The notes beneath the pieces were generated by a model. That model had not been told where the DNA came from and ran no database searches. It was given only the letters and a program-made list of their open reading frames with translations. A DNA stretch of 64,000 bases from an uncultured Alphaproteobacteria bacterium (GTDB taxonomy: Bacteria > Pseudomonadota > Alphaproteobacteria > Rs-D84): the NCBI GenBank assembly GCA_905234185.1, contig CAJOGC010000002.1, positions 39,949 to 103,948 on the forward strand, read 5' to 3'. Positions 8,208 to 17,148 of this stretch are shown one piece after another. Positions within the stretch are counted from its first letter, which is position 1, and each line of letters starts with the position of its first letter. The position numbers and the translations under genes were made by a program.

Positions 8208-11200
8208 CTATTTATAATCAATACCAATCACTTTTATTGCTTTAATATGACTGTATTGACCCGAGGATATAATGTTGTTTGCATGTTGCTGTAATAAAGA
8301 AATCAAGTCATCAAATATATTCTTACCCCATTTTACTCTATCTATTCTCGCTAGTAATAATATCCCATGTTGATATTTTGGATATTTTAAATACTTTCTT
8401 ACCAACTGTTCATCTATAGCTTCTTTTAGCTTTTTAAAACTCCAATTGTCTACGATTTTGCATTCTATATTTATGCACCAGTTTTTGTTCCATATTTGCA
8501 AATCAGGTTTTTTATTATTGGCTACTTCAGGCTCTCTAACTGCAGAATAAAGCTTGTTAGAAACCCTTCGCATTTCCATCAATACATACTTTTGAAAATA
8601 TGTTTCTTTTGTTAATTTCTCTTTTGTATCAGAATTTTGTCGGACTTTCAGGTGCTTGTACAATTCTTTTATGCTATAATCAGATGTTTCAATGTCTTCT
8701 TTTATATCAATAAGCTTATTTAAACAGATATTGAACAGTTCATCTGCATTTGTTGGGTCTATATAATCTTCATATTCAAATTTTACCACCCTGTTTTCCT
8801 GCCAAATTGCATTCTCATCCTTTAATAACAACTTATCTGCATTGCTACGTAAATAATTAGCGATTTTTGGCTCAATAGAATCAAAAGATTTTGCTAAATT
8901 ATGTAAAGCAGGAATATCTTTATGTGATAAATATCTATCACTCAATAAATTTAACAAATGACTTCTAAAATGTTGTGCATTATCACGATTCGTTGGTGTA
9001 AAAATCCCCATGTTTTCCCGATGAATATCCTGTTTAAGTTGTATATATTTGTAAACCATTTGCACAAGATCAATCAGGGTTTCAATATCAATGTTTGTGC
9101 TATCTTGCTCGGATAATTTGGCAAACAAATGCTCGAAAAATTGATATAATGCTTCAGGTTTTTTTGTATACTTTGTTTCCAATAGTTTGATTCTGTCCAC
9201 AAACGTTTTTGGCGATAATTGATACAACAAAATTAGCCAATTATATATATTTTCGTTTCGTATATTATTTATTTTTGAGATTATATATCTGATAAACAAA
9301 CGTTTTTTAGTCTCATTAATCTCCATCTTAGATACTACTTTTGCAATTTGGTAACAATTTGGATTTGTAGGATACTTTATTAATGCACGAAGTAATACTG
9401 GCTCTAACAGGTTTAACAATTCTGCAGGAAACTTTTTCAATTTCCACAGCACAGAATTATCTTCTGTATCAGATATCGCTATTTTATCAATACAAGGTAC
9501 CATTATCTCCATAAATACATCAGGATGTTTTTTTGCACACGATATAACGTAGTCAGGAACACTATTTAATGTTTGTAATCCATAATATACCATTTTCCGT
9601 GATAAATCCTTGTTAAATTCTGCATTTGGATTCTCTTTTACAAATAAAGAAATTCCCATAATGCAAACCAAACTTTTTACCAATATTCTATTCGTACAAA
9701 GGATTTCAAAGAAATCGTCCAAATTAATATCTGTTATTTGCCAATATCTTTGGATGCTTTCAAGAAAAACATTCGATATATTTTCTTCATAGTTATGGAA
9801 TAGTTTATCTATGTTTAGTTCTTCATTAAAACCATCTATATCAGATACTATTGTCCATAATATTTGGACGCCTTTTTCATCCAGACTCTTTAAATGTTCT
9901 AAGTCTTTTGTAATTGCTTTTATTTTTTGTGCCCTTTTTTGTTCAAATTTTAGTTCTTCATTTTTTATAGTTTTATCAAATTCAGATTCTTGATAGGATT
10001 CTTGTCGTTTTGATTCTTTCAAAAGCATTTCCAAGTCAGGATTTTGTACGATATATGGTGTTAGTTGCGATTCTGCATATGCCAATGACGTCTTTTCCCA
10101 CTGCGTTTTAGCATAATAGAACAATCTAGCCCTCATATCCTGATTTGTCACTTTCTCTAGGTTCTCTAGACAAATATGCGCACATCCATCATCAATAGTA
10201 TAATATTGGCTTGAAACATCAAACCAGTACACATAACCACCGCTGTGGTCGTATGGTATTGATGAACATTTCTCTACGGCACGGCTAATAATTACATGAT
10301 TCAATCCTTGGCGATTATCCACTGCTTGTTTTATGTCAGAAGTTCTCGTTTTTTCGTACCTATAATTGTGGTATTCAAAATCACATAAAATAAAGACATA
10401 ATTAGCAATAGTATTTAAATTTTCGCACACATTTATTAATCTGATTAAAAAAATCTCATATAATTCACACAATTTTTCATCTTTTAAATGATGAGATAAT
10501 CGGTTTAAAACAGCCTGCAAAATATTTTCATCATGTAACTTATCAATGATATCCTGTAGTTCGTAATCAAATGGGAATTCATATGACGCATTATTTGAAA
10601 CAGAATTTCTGTAACTGATTATTATATCTATAACATCCACTAAAGATACATACTGTGGATACAATGTCTTTAATAATAGGTCTATTGTGCTTTTGTCTTT
10701 TGTTGCCTCGGCCATATGCAGTTTATCTAACAAATACGCAACATTATCGGCATCAGTAAATTTTGTTAGTATTTCTAAGGCATAAGACTGTAAATAACTT
10801 GTATCCGTATCAATGATTTTATACAAAAATTTTTTTAATTTTTTTTCTTCTGTAGCAATTAAATTTTGGGGTTGTATCCCATTCATAAGTTCAAGCACAA
10901 ATAAACGTTTATCTTCCGAAGATTTATCAATATGATTCAATTTGTGTAGCAAAAAATCTACCCCGATGTTATTAGCAAAGTTTGCCACGAATAACCTTTG
11001 CCCCCATCCAGACATCCAACGTATACGGTGTTCATATTTTTGTAAAATATCGTTTATAATATTTTCTTTATCCCGAGACGGCAAATTTGGACAAAGGTGA
11101 GAATTGATTATAAATGCTTCTGGATGATTTTTTATTAAAAGTTTATGAATTTTTGGTTCACTATTGCTCAAAGCAATCAGTGCTGGAATAAATTGTTCTT

Positions 11201-12347
11201 TAGGATGACCGTTTATGAAAAGGTGTTGTACAACATCTCTATATTTTCCGTTAGCAATTCTTTCTTTTAACCATAAATAAGCCAGGTAATCTCTAGCCGT
11301 TTCATTCCAAAATTTAACTCTATTTAACCCATTTGAAGAAAATATTGTAGAACTTATAAAGTCTTTTATTGTTTGATGATCTTCTTCAGGAAATAATTCT
11401 AAAACAGAAACACTGTCTTGTGTTGCGAAAGATCCATAACTCTCTTTTTTACTGATCGAAAGAGTCTGTTTAAACAAAGTGGATACAGCTAACCTCTTAG
11501 CCATTTTTTCTATTAATTTTATTGGCATATTTGAAGTTCTATGATTGTTCAACTCTCTATATCTGTATCTTAACTGATACAGGAAAAATTCATCCATATC
11601 ATAATTGGTTATCGAGTGTTGTTTAAGGAATACTACTAACTGTATGCATTCAAGCGGTGTATTAGTAAATTGATTAAATAAATTATTTGTTAAGCTCTTT
11701 CCGTTCAAACCATAATTTTTTGCTATAATCTTTTTCTGTTCTTCCGACAAATCTTCTAAATGAAATATTTTTATTTTTGGAACAAAGTTTTGTTTGTCAT
11801 CAACAGAATTTGCTTCGTTTTCTGGTACAAATAAATTATTAAAACTTTCATTTATAAGTTTTGCATCTAAATCACCTTCGTATTGCTTTTCTGTATACCA
11901 CCCCAAATTGCCACGCCAATCACTTCCTCGGCAAGTAAATAATATTTTTGTATACTTCAATTTTTCTGGAAATTTTCCCAATACTTCACACAAATTATCA
12001 AGAGCAACTTTAAATGCATCTTGGGCATTGTCTAACATACGACATTCATCTATAGAATCTAACAAAATGTTATAACTTGCTACATCACCAGAAAACAATC
12101 TGAATATTTGGTCTTGAAATCTATCTTTTGCATTCACAACATCGTTTAAATGCCCCCACACTGTATTATTTTTATTTTTACAATAAAATTGTTTTAACTC
12201 TGTTGTCTTACCACTCCCCTTATCTCCAATTATAACAATTATATTACAAGAATCGTCTAGTAATAATTCTGACAACATCTTCGGTGATTCTATTCTATAT
12301 TCTATACTACGATAAGAGCGATTTAATTCTATAAATTCTTCAGCCAT
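8208..12347 (-). CDS. STAND/P-loop NTPase with C-terminal PD-(D/E)XK-like nuclease motif; candidate defence protein
   Basis: Walker A IIVIIGDKGSGKTTELKQ; Walker B-like YNILLDSIDECR; sensor-like KILFTCRGSDWR; long helical middle; C-term KPDLQIWNKNWCINIECKIVDNWSFKKLKEAIDEQLVRKYL (D...ExK). Confidence 0.75.
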   Translation of the reverse strand: MAEEFIELNRSYRSIEYRIESPKMLSELLLDDSCNIIVIIGDKGSGKTTELKQFYCKNKNNTVWGHLNDVVNAKDRFQDQIFRLFSGDVASYNILLDSIDECRMLDNAQDAFKVALDNLCEVLGKFPEKLKYTKILFTCRGSDWRGNLGWYTEKQYEGDLDAKLINESFNNLFVPENEANSVDDKQNFVPKIKIFHLEDLSEEQKKIIAKNYGLNGKSLTNNLFNQFTNTPLECIQLVVFLKQHSITNYDMDEFFLYQLRYRYRELNNHRTSNMPIKLIEKMAKRLAVSTLFKQTLSISKKESYGSFATQDSVSVLELFPEEDHQTIKDFISSTIFSSNGLNRVKFWNETARDYLAYLWLKERIANGKYRDVVQHLFINGHPKEQFIPALIALSNSEPKIHKLLIKNHPEAFIINSHLCPNLPSRDKENIINDILQKYEHRIRWMSGWGQRLFVANFANNIGVDFLLHKLNHIDKSSEDKRLFVLELMNGIQPQNLIATEEKKLKKFLYKIIDTDTSYLQSYALEILTKFTDADNVAYLLDKLHMAEATKDKSTIDLLLKTLYPQYVSLVDVIDIIISYRNSVSNNASYEFPFDYELQDIIDKLHDENILQAVLNRLSHHLKDEKLCELYEIFLIRLINVCENLNTIANYVFILCDFEYHNYRYEKTRTSDIKQAVDNRQGLNHVIISRAVEKCSSIPYDHSGGYVYWFDVSSQYYTIDDGCAHICLENLEKVTNQDMRARLFYYAKTQWEKTSLAYAESQLTPYIVQNPDLEMLLKESKRQESYQESEFDKTIKNEELKFEQKRAQKIKAITKDLEHLKSLDEKGVQILWTIVSDIDGFNEELNIDKLFHNYEENISNVFLESIQRYWQITDINLDDFFEILCTNRILVKSLVCIMGISLFVKENPNAEFNKDLSRKMVYYGLQTLNSVPDYVISCAKKHPDVFMEIMVPCIDKIAISDTEDNSVLWKLKKFPAELLNLLEPVLLRALIKYPTNPNCYQIAKVVSKMEINETKKRLFIRYIISKINNIRNENIYNWLILLYQLSPKTFVDRIKLLETKYTKKPEALYQFFEHLFAKLSEQDSTNIDIETLIDLVQMVYKYIQLKQDIHRENMGIFTPTNRDNAQHFRSHLLNLLSDRYLSHKDIPALHNLAKSFDSIEPKIANYLRSNADKLLLKDENAIWQENRVVKFEYEDYIDPTNADELFNICLNKLIDIKEDIETSDYSIKELYKHLKVRQNSDTKEKLTKETYFQKYVLMEMRRVSNKLYSAVREPEVANNKKPDLQIWNKNWCINIECKIVDNWSFKKLKEAIDEQLVRKYLKYPKYQHGILLLARIDRVKWGKNIFDDLISLLQQHANNIISSGQYSHIKAIKVIGIDYK

Positions 12348-12626
12348 TTTGCTTCCATGGGTTAATTAAGCTAACTTGTATATCTACTTACAATTTATAC
12401 AATAGGATAAAAGGGCTAAAAAATCCACTGTTTTATATTGTTATTTGATGACAATTATGGATAATCGCCGTTTATATTGTAAATTATCAATAAAACCCAT
12501 TGATATATGTTTTGCCATTGTGCTTCAAACTTGTCGCATATCACAACTATTAAACATTTTTGTTTTATTAACTTGACTTCTGGGGCTTTCAGAGCGGTAA
12601 TTGCGTGACGTTATAAAGGAACCGAT

Positions 12627-13052
12627 ATGTCATATAAAGATAACATGCCCAAGACGATGGAGGAGTTAAAAGCCCTGTCATTTGATGAACGGGCGCGATT
12701 GTGGGCTAAATATTCACAATATCCGTTTAAACGGCAAATACGGTCACTTTGGTATTATATTCAATGCGACAGGTTAAATCTTCGAATTGAACATAAATAT
12801 TTGGTAAAAATTCGTAAATATAAGGATAATCCAGAACAATGTTTAGACCATGCGTGCCAAAACAAATATAATTTTGTCCCAGGCACAATTTTAACCCGAT
12901 ATTTCAAGGGTATAAAATACACCATCTTAGTCAATGACGATGGCAGTTTTTCATACAATGGCGACAAATATTCCACATTGTCAGCAGTTGCAACTAAAAT
13001 CGCTGGTATGAAACTATCCGGACCAAAATTTTTTAATCTAGCCACAAAATGA
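12627..13052 (+). CDS. DUF2924-like protein
   Basis: PGTILTRYFKGIKYTILVNDDGSFSYNGDKYSTLSAVATKIAGMKLSGPKFFNL resembles the DUF2924 core often next to serine recombinases. Confidence 0.7.
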   Translation: MSYKDNMPKTMEELKALSFDERARLWAKYSQYPFKRQIRSLWYYIQCDRLNLRIEHKYLVKIRKYKDNPEQCLDHACQNKYNFVPGTILTRYFKGIKYTILVNDDGSFSYNGDKYSTLSAVATKIAGMKLSGPKFFNLATK

Positions 13053-13737
13053 CATTTTTGATATATGGTATTAATTCTTCCATAAGAGTTGATTGCTTAA
13101 ATTCTACACCAGTATGGCTTTCTGCATTATTGCCGCTCCCATCATCATAAATTTCTACAGTTGTAGAGGTATGAACTTTTATAAAGTAAAGCCCAGTGCG
13201 TAGTAATGCGTATCGTATAGTATTTATATCTGCAGGAATTTTTAGTTGTTTTATAAATTTTTCTCTGTCTTCTCGCCATAATTTGTGATTTTCACACTCG
13301 TATATCTCTGTAACGCCATTTTTAACAACCACTGATGTTTCATCAGAATGTTTAGGTTGAGGGTTTAAAATGGGCCAGAGATCATAAGCGATAACTTTTA
13401 TTTCTTCTTCTGTTAATCCTTCTAAAATTTGAGCAAATTTTAAAAAGTTTTGAGCAGTTAATTTATTATTGTTATGCAAACCTGCGATCATGGCACATAG
13501 TAGGCGTAAATTATTTTTAGCAATTCCTTCCATAGCATCTTTCTGTAATCTGTAACTTATCCCCACTAAATCATCACTATCAACATTAGAAAAATCTCCT
13601 TGTCTTATTTCTGATAAAATAACCTCCCTTAACATTGTTATTTTCTTCTTTTTATACTTATTCCAAAAAAATTCAACTCCCCTTGCTAAAGGATTATTTG
13701 TAAGTTTATCTATTGTGCTTAGAAAGTTCATAATCAC
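13033..13737 (-). CDS. Hypothetical protein, possible cargo between DUF2924 and recombinase
   Basis: 234-aa ORF opposite in direction to its neighbours, overlapping the DUF2924 3' end. Confidence 0.6.
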   Translation of the reverse strand: MIMNFLSTIDKLTNNPLARGVEFFWNKYKKKKITMLREVILSEIRQGDFSNVDSDDLVGISYRLQKDAMEGIAKNNLRLLCAMIAGLHNNNKLTAQNFLKFAQILEGLTEEEIKVIAYDLWPILNPQPKHSDETSVVVKNGVTEIYECENHKLWREDREKFIKQLKIPADINTIRYALLRTGLYFIKVHTSTTVEIYDDGSGNNAESHTGVEFKQSTLMEELIPYIKNVILWLD

Positions 13738-13840
13738 TCCTTTTGTATCAAATATACGTTTTTTTACGCTTTTTTCAATCTAATTAACTTGACTAATGGC
13801 TTAAAACAAGCACCAATTGTAAGCAAAACATGAGGTAAAA

Positions 13841-15460
13841 ATGACAATTAAATGTGCAATTTATACTCGTAAATCTACGGAACACGGGTTGGAACAGGAG
13901 TTTAATTCTCTGCAAAATCAGGAAGAATCCTGTAAGGCTTATATTGCTTCACAGGCATTTAATGGCTGGCAATACTATAAAACCTATAGTGATGCGGCGA
14001 TATCGGGTGGAACTATGGATAGACCCGCACTAAAGCAAATGTTGGACGATATGGCCCATGGATTGGTGAATACTGTGGTTGTTTACAAGGTCGACAGATT
14101 ATCACGTTCAATCTTAGATTTCCATAACATGATGAAGTATTTCGAAAAATACGGTGCGAACTTTGTATCTATCACGCAATCATTTGACACCAGTACATCA
14201 ATGGGCAAATTGACACTAAATATGTTATTATCATTTGCCCAATTTGAACGTGAAGTTTCAAGTGAACGCGTGCGAGATAAGATACGAGCCAGTAAAGCCA
14301 AAGGGTTATGGATGGGTGGTGCGCCACGTTTGGGTTACAACCTGATTAACAAAAAGTTGGTAGTAAACCCAACCGAAGCAGAACAAGTGCGACATCTGTT
14401 TGAGAAATACCTAGAACTGCAATCTGTAAACGATTTGACCGAATATGCAAAACAAAACGGTATATATGGCAAACGATGGGAGACAGCAAAACGGCAAATT
14501 CGTGGTGGCAATCCTATTGCTAAAATGAGTATGCATCGCATTCTGCGGGATAAAGTTTACATAGGTCAAATTGAAAATAAAAAAGAAGGCACTTTTGCCA
14601 AAGGCGAACACAAACCGATTATATCAAACGATTTGTTTAATCGTGTCCAAGTTGCGTTGGCTAATAATGCGAATAATAAATCCCAAAGCACACATGCCCC
14701 CAATATATTGACTGGCAAATTATTTAATCACAATGGTGTGAAGTTTATAAACCAACGCACCAGCGGCAAAGGCAAAAAGACCGCGTATTATTACGCGACT
14801 AAGGGGTTCTATCTAACCGCGGCACGCGTGGATGAAATTGTTATAAAAACGATAACAGATTTTCTGAACAGCGATATGTCGAATCTGCCCATAAACCTGG
14901 CCGCTATATTAAAACGAATTGATATAGCAAATATGAATTTTGCAGAAAAACGCGATTTAATTCAATCGCTGGTTGAGAAAGTTGTATATTCGCAGGAACA
15001 ACTGATTTATACACTGACTATAGATGCGCAAAAATTACAGCCGTTTATCAAGGAACATTATGTAAATCAAAATGTTGAGCCCATGGAATATATAATTGGC
15101 GACAACAGCATAACAATCACGGAAAAAGTATTCTTACGCAAATACGTCAACACGGTATACGACCGTGGTAAAAACGGGGTGATAAGTGTCACTGACAATA
15201 ACCATCTGATCCTAAAAGCCTTTGCTACCGCATGGAAGTACAGAGAATTATATGAGCAAGATGGCAATGTAGACAACGTTATACATAATGCTCGTACTTC
15301 AACAAGATTATTTTATAAATATTTATCTCTCTCGTATCTTAGTCCGTCAATCGTAAATAAACTATTAAGTGGCAAAATTAATATGGCAGTTAGAGATATT
15401 TTGGATAAAGTATCAAGAAGTGATGACTTTGAGTATCAAGTCAAACTGTTTAATCTATAA
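13841..15460 (+). CDS. Large serine recombinase (resolvase + recombinase domains)
   Basis: CAIYTRKSTEHGLEQEFNSLQNQEESCKAYI, VVYKVDRLSRSILDF, LNMLLSFAQFEREVSSERVRDKI. Confidence 0.92.
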   Translation: MTIKCAIYTRKSTEHGLEQEFNSLQNQEESCKAYIASQAFNGWQYYKTYSDAAISGGTMDRPALKQMLDDMAHGLVNTVVVYKVDRLSRSILDFHNMMKYFEKYGANFVSITQSFDTSTSMGKLTLNMLLSFAQFEREVSSERVRDKIRASKAKGLWMGGAPRLGYNLINKKLVVNPTEAEQVRHLFEKYLELQSVNDLTEYAKQNGIYGKRWETAKRQIRGGNPIAKMSMHRILRDKVYIGQIENKKEGTFAKGEHKPIISNDLFNRVQVALANNANNKSQSTHAPNILTGKLFNHNGVKFINQRTSGKGKKTAYYYATKGFYLTAARVDEIVIKTITDFLNSDMSNLPINLAAILKRIDIANMNFAEKRDLIQSLVEKVVYSQEQLIYTLTIDAQKLQPFIKEHYVNQNVEPMEYIIGDNSITITEKVFLRKYVNTVYDRGKNGVISVTDNNHLILKAFATAWKYRELYEQDGNVDNVIHNARTSTRLFYKYLSLSYLSPSIVNKLLSGKINMAVRDILDKVSRSDDFEYQVKLFNL

Positions 15461-15502
15461 ACACATTGATTTTTTATCTGTTTTATGTTATATTGTGTGT
15501 AT

Positions 15503-15650
15503 GCCTGTTGGAAGGCTAGCCCGTTCGTGTAAAGATTTCATCATCCAACAAATAAAATAATATAAACCTCCGAGCTTATTATCTAAGCCAAGAGACTACG
15601 AACGCAAAATCAATATTAGATAATGAACTTGGGCAACTCCGCAAATGCGG
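15503..15650 (+). ncRNA. Candidate structured RNA or 5' leader, family unknown
   Basis: TGTTGGA 15506-15512 / TCCAACA 15544-15550; ~15/16-bp stem (with G-U pairs) 15571-15586 / 15616-15631; loop-loop complement CGTTCGT 15522-15528 / ACGAACG 15598-15604; CCGCAAATGCGG 15639-15650. Confidence 0.45.
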
Positions 15651-15665
15651 TAAAGGATTTATATT

Positions 15666-16346
15666 ATGAAAAATATAGACTACTTTAAATTACAAGCAAA
15701 AAATCTGCTTAAAGACTACCAAACCCGCTATCTTTCTGAAGATGGTGATATTTATGAATACGAACCAAAGTTTTTTGATATCGTTGGCATATTCCTTGAA
15801 TATGATATAATGGACGATGATAAAAATTTTGAATTCAAACTAGGCAATGCGCAACATCTGATCGCACAAATGGCCGGTTTTAATAGTTGGAAAGATTTAA
15901 TAACATCGACAGAGGCAGAACAGTCAAAAGCTCGAAAACTTCTGGAAGAAAGTGTTCATAATGAATACGGATGTACAAGTTTTATATCACATAATTTTAC
16001 ACCTGATGGTCGTGAAATAACAGAATATTCACACGAACCATTGGATAGTGATGTGCCTTATCATGAAGAATTGTCTGGACAGGATTGGCAAGATGGTATA
16101 GATGAATGCCGTCAAAACAGTATGGGGTTTGAACCAGATGAAATTGTTGAATGCTTACATTGTGGAAACCGGTTTCCATTTAAGGAAGTAAAGGTTAGAC
16201 GATTGAAGTCCGAGTACAACAATGGCAAAGAAGATGACTTTAAAGAAATTGTATGCAAACACTATCCAGAATGTAATGGTAATTTACTAGATTTAATACC
16301 GGTGGAAATGCTTGATGCGAAAGGAGGTGATGAAAATGAGGAATAA
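15666..16346 (+). CDS. Hypothetical protein with C-terminal zinc-ribbon-like motif
   Basis: VECLHCGNRF...IVCKHYPECNGN Cys pairs; directly downstream of the structured leader. Confidence 0.6.
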   Translation: MKNIDYFKLQAKNLLKDYQTRYLSEDGDIYEYEPKFFDIVGIFLEYDIMDDDKNFEFKLGNAQHLIAQMAGFNSWKDLITSTEAEQSKARKLLEESVHNEYGCTSFISHNFTPDGREITEYSHEPLDSDVPYHEELSGQDWQDGIDECRQNSMGFEPDEIVECLHCGNRFPFKEVKVRRLKSEYNNGKEDDFKEIVCKHYPECNGNLLDLIPVEMLDAKGGDENEE

Positions 16347-16629
16347 ATTTGCATCTTATTCTCGCAGTACGTCAAAAACATATACTAATGCCAATGGATA
16401 TAGAGTGTACAAAGATTCAGGGCAGCTAGTTCATCGTCATATGGCAGAAATAAAACTTGGTAGACCTTTGCAATCTGGTGAAGTTGTGCATCATATAAAC
16501 CGAAACAAACAAGACAATCGTCCATCAAATTTGTATGTGTTCCATGACCAACAAGCACATTGGGCGGCTCATAAACAGGATGCCCAAAATTATGGAAAAG
16601 ATTATAGTTTTAAAGGCAAAAATCATTAA
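16336..16629 (+). CDS. HNH endonuclease-like protein
   Basis: GRPLQSGEVVHHINRNKQDNRPSNLYVFHDQQAHWAAH; start at 16336 after AAGGAGGTG; overlaps the upstream gene. Confidence 0.75.
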   Translation: MRNKFASYSRSTSKTYTNANGYRVYKDSGQLVHRHMAEIKLGRPLQSGEVVHHINRNKQDNRPSNLYVFHDQQAHWAAHKQDAQNYGKDYSFKGKNH

Positions 16630-16744
16630 AAGTGCCTCAACGAAAATGACCAAAGTATATCAATGCGTGCTATTTGGGCTGGTTTGATAAATTTGGCGAT
16701 ATACACTGGTAATATCGTGCAGTAAAACTGCGGAAAATCGGGCG

Positions 16745-16776
16745 AAAAAGAAAATCCCGTGGGGTTACCACGGGAT
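16745..16776 (-). terminator. Intrinsic terminator of tRNA-Ser
   Basis: ATCCCGTGG/CCACGGGAT hairpin followed by TTTTC on the minus strand. Confidence 0.75.
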
Positions 16777-16788
16777 GTTCAATATTAC

Positions 16789-16878
16789 TGGCGGATGGGG
16801 AGGGATTCGAACCCCCGGAAGCCTTGCGACTTCAACGGTTTTCAAGACCGTCGCATTCGACCGCTCTGCCACCCATCC
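16789..16878 (-). tRNA. tRNA-Ser(UGA)
   Basis: GGATGGGTGGCAGAGCGGTCGAATGCGACGGTCTTGAAAACCGT...GGGGGTTCGAATCCCTCCCCATCCGCCA; long variable arm, anticodon TGA, encoded CCA. Confidence 0.95.
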
Positions 16879-16996
16879 GAAACTCTGTTTCCGCCGGTCT
16901 TTCAACCTACGGTTTTGTTCGCTTTTCGCACCTGGCGGTGCTGCTCACCACTCGTTCGCGCTCGACTGCACTTTGTTTGTCTCGCTGACTCGTATG

Positions 16997-17078
16997 CAAG
17001 ACCGTCGCATTCGACCGCGGCTCTCACCCATCCAAAACTCTTTTCCCGCCGGTCTGCGGGCCTACGGTTTTGTTCGCT
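16997..17078 (-). repeat. Second, decayed copy of the tRNA-Ser 5' half plus flank
   Basis: CAAGACCGTCGCATTCGACCGC...CACCCATCC...CCGCCGGTCT...CCTACGGTTTTGTTCGCTT parallels 16843-16924. Confidence 0.8.
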
Positions 17079-17148
17079 TGGGTATTTTATACTTCTTTTT
17101 TCTGAAACGCAAATGTAAAATGCGCTAACCGCGTACCCGTGTCTGGTT

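Noticed and set aside
15503-16629. HEARO/omega-RNA with IscB-type nuclease, retron, or group I intron
   Set aside because: No IscB, TnpB or reverse transcriptase ORF nearby and no clear intron core motifs recognised; kept only as an unclassified structured RNA.
16759-17128. Overlapping plus-strand ORFs 16759..17118 and 16775..17128
   Set aside because: They read through the antisense of tRNA-Ser and its duplicated fragment; not credible coding sequences.
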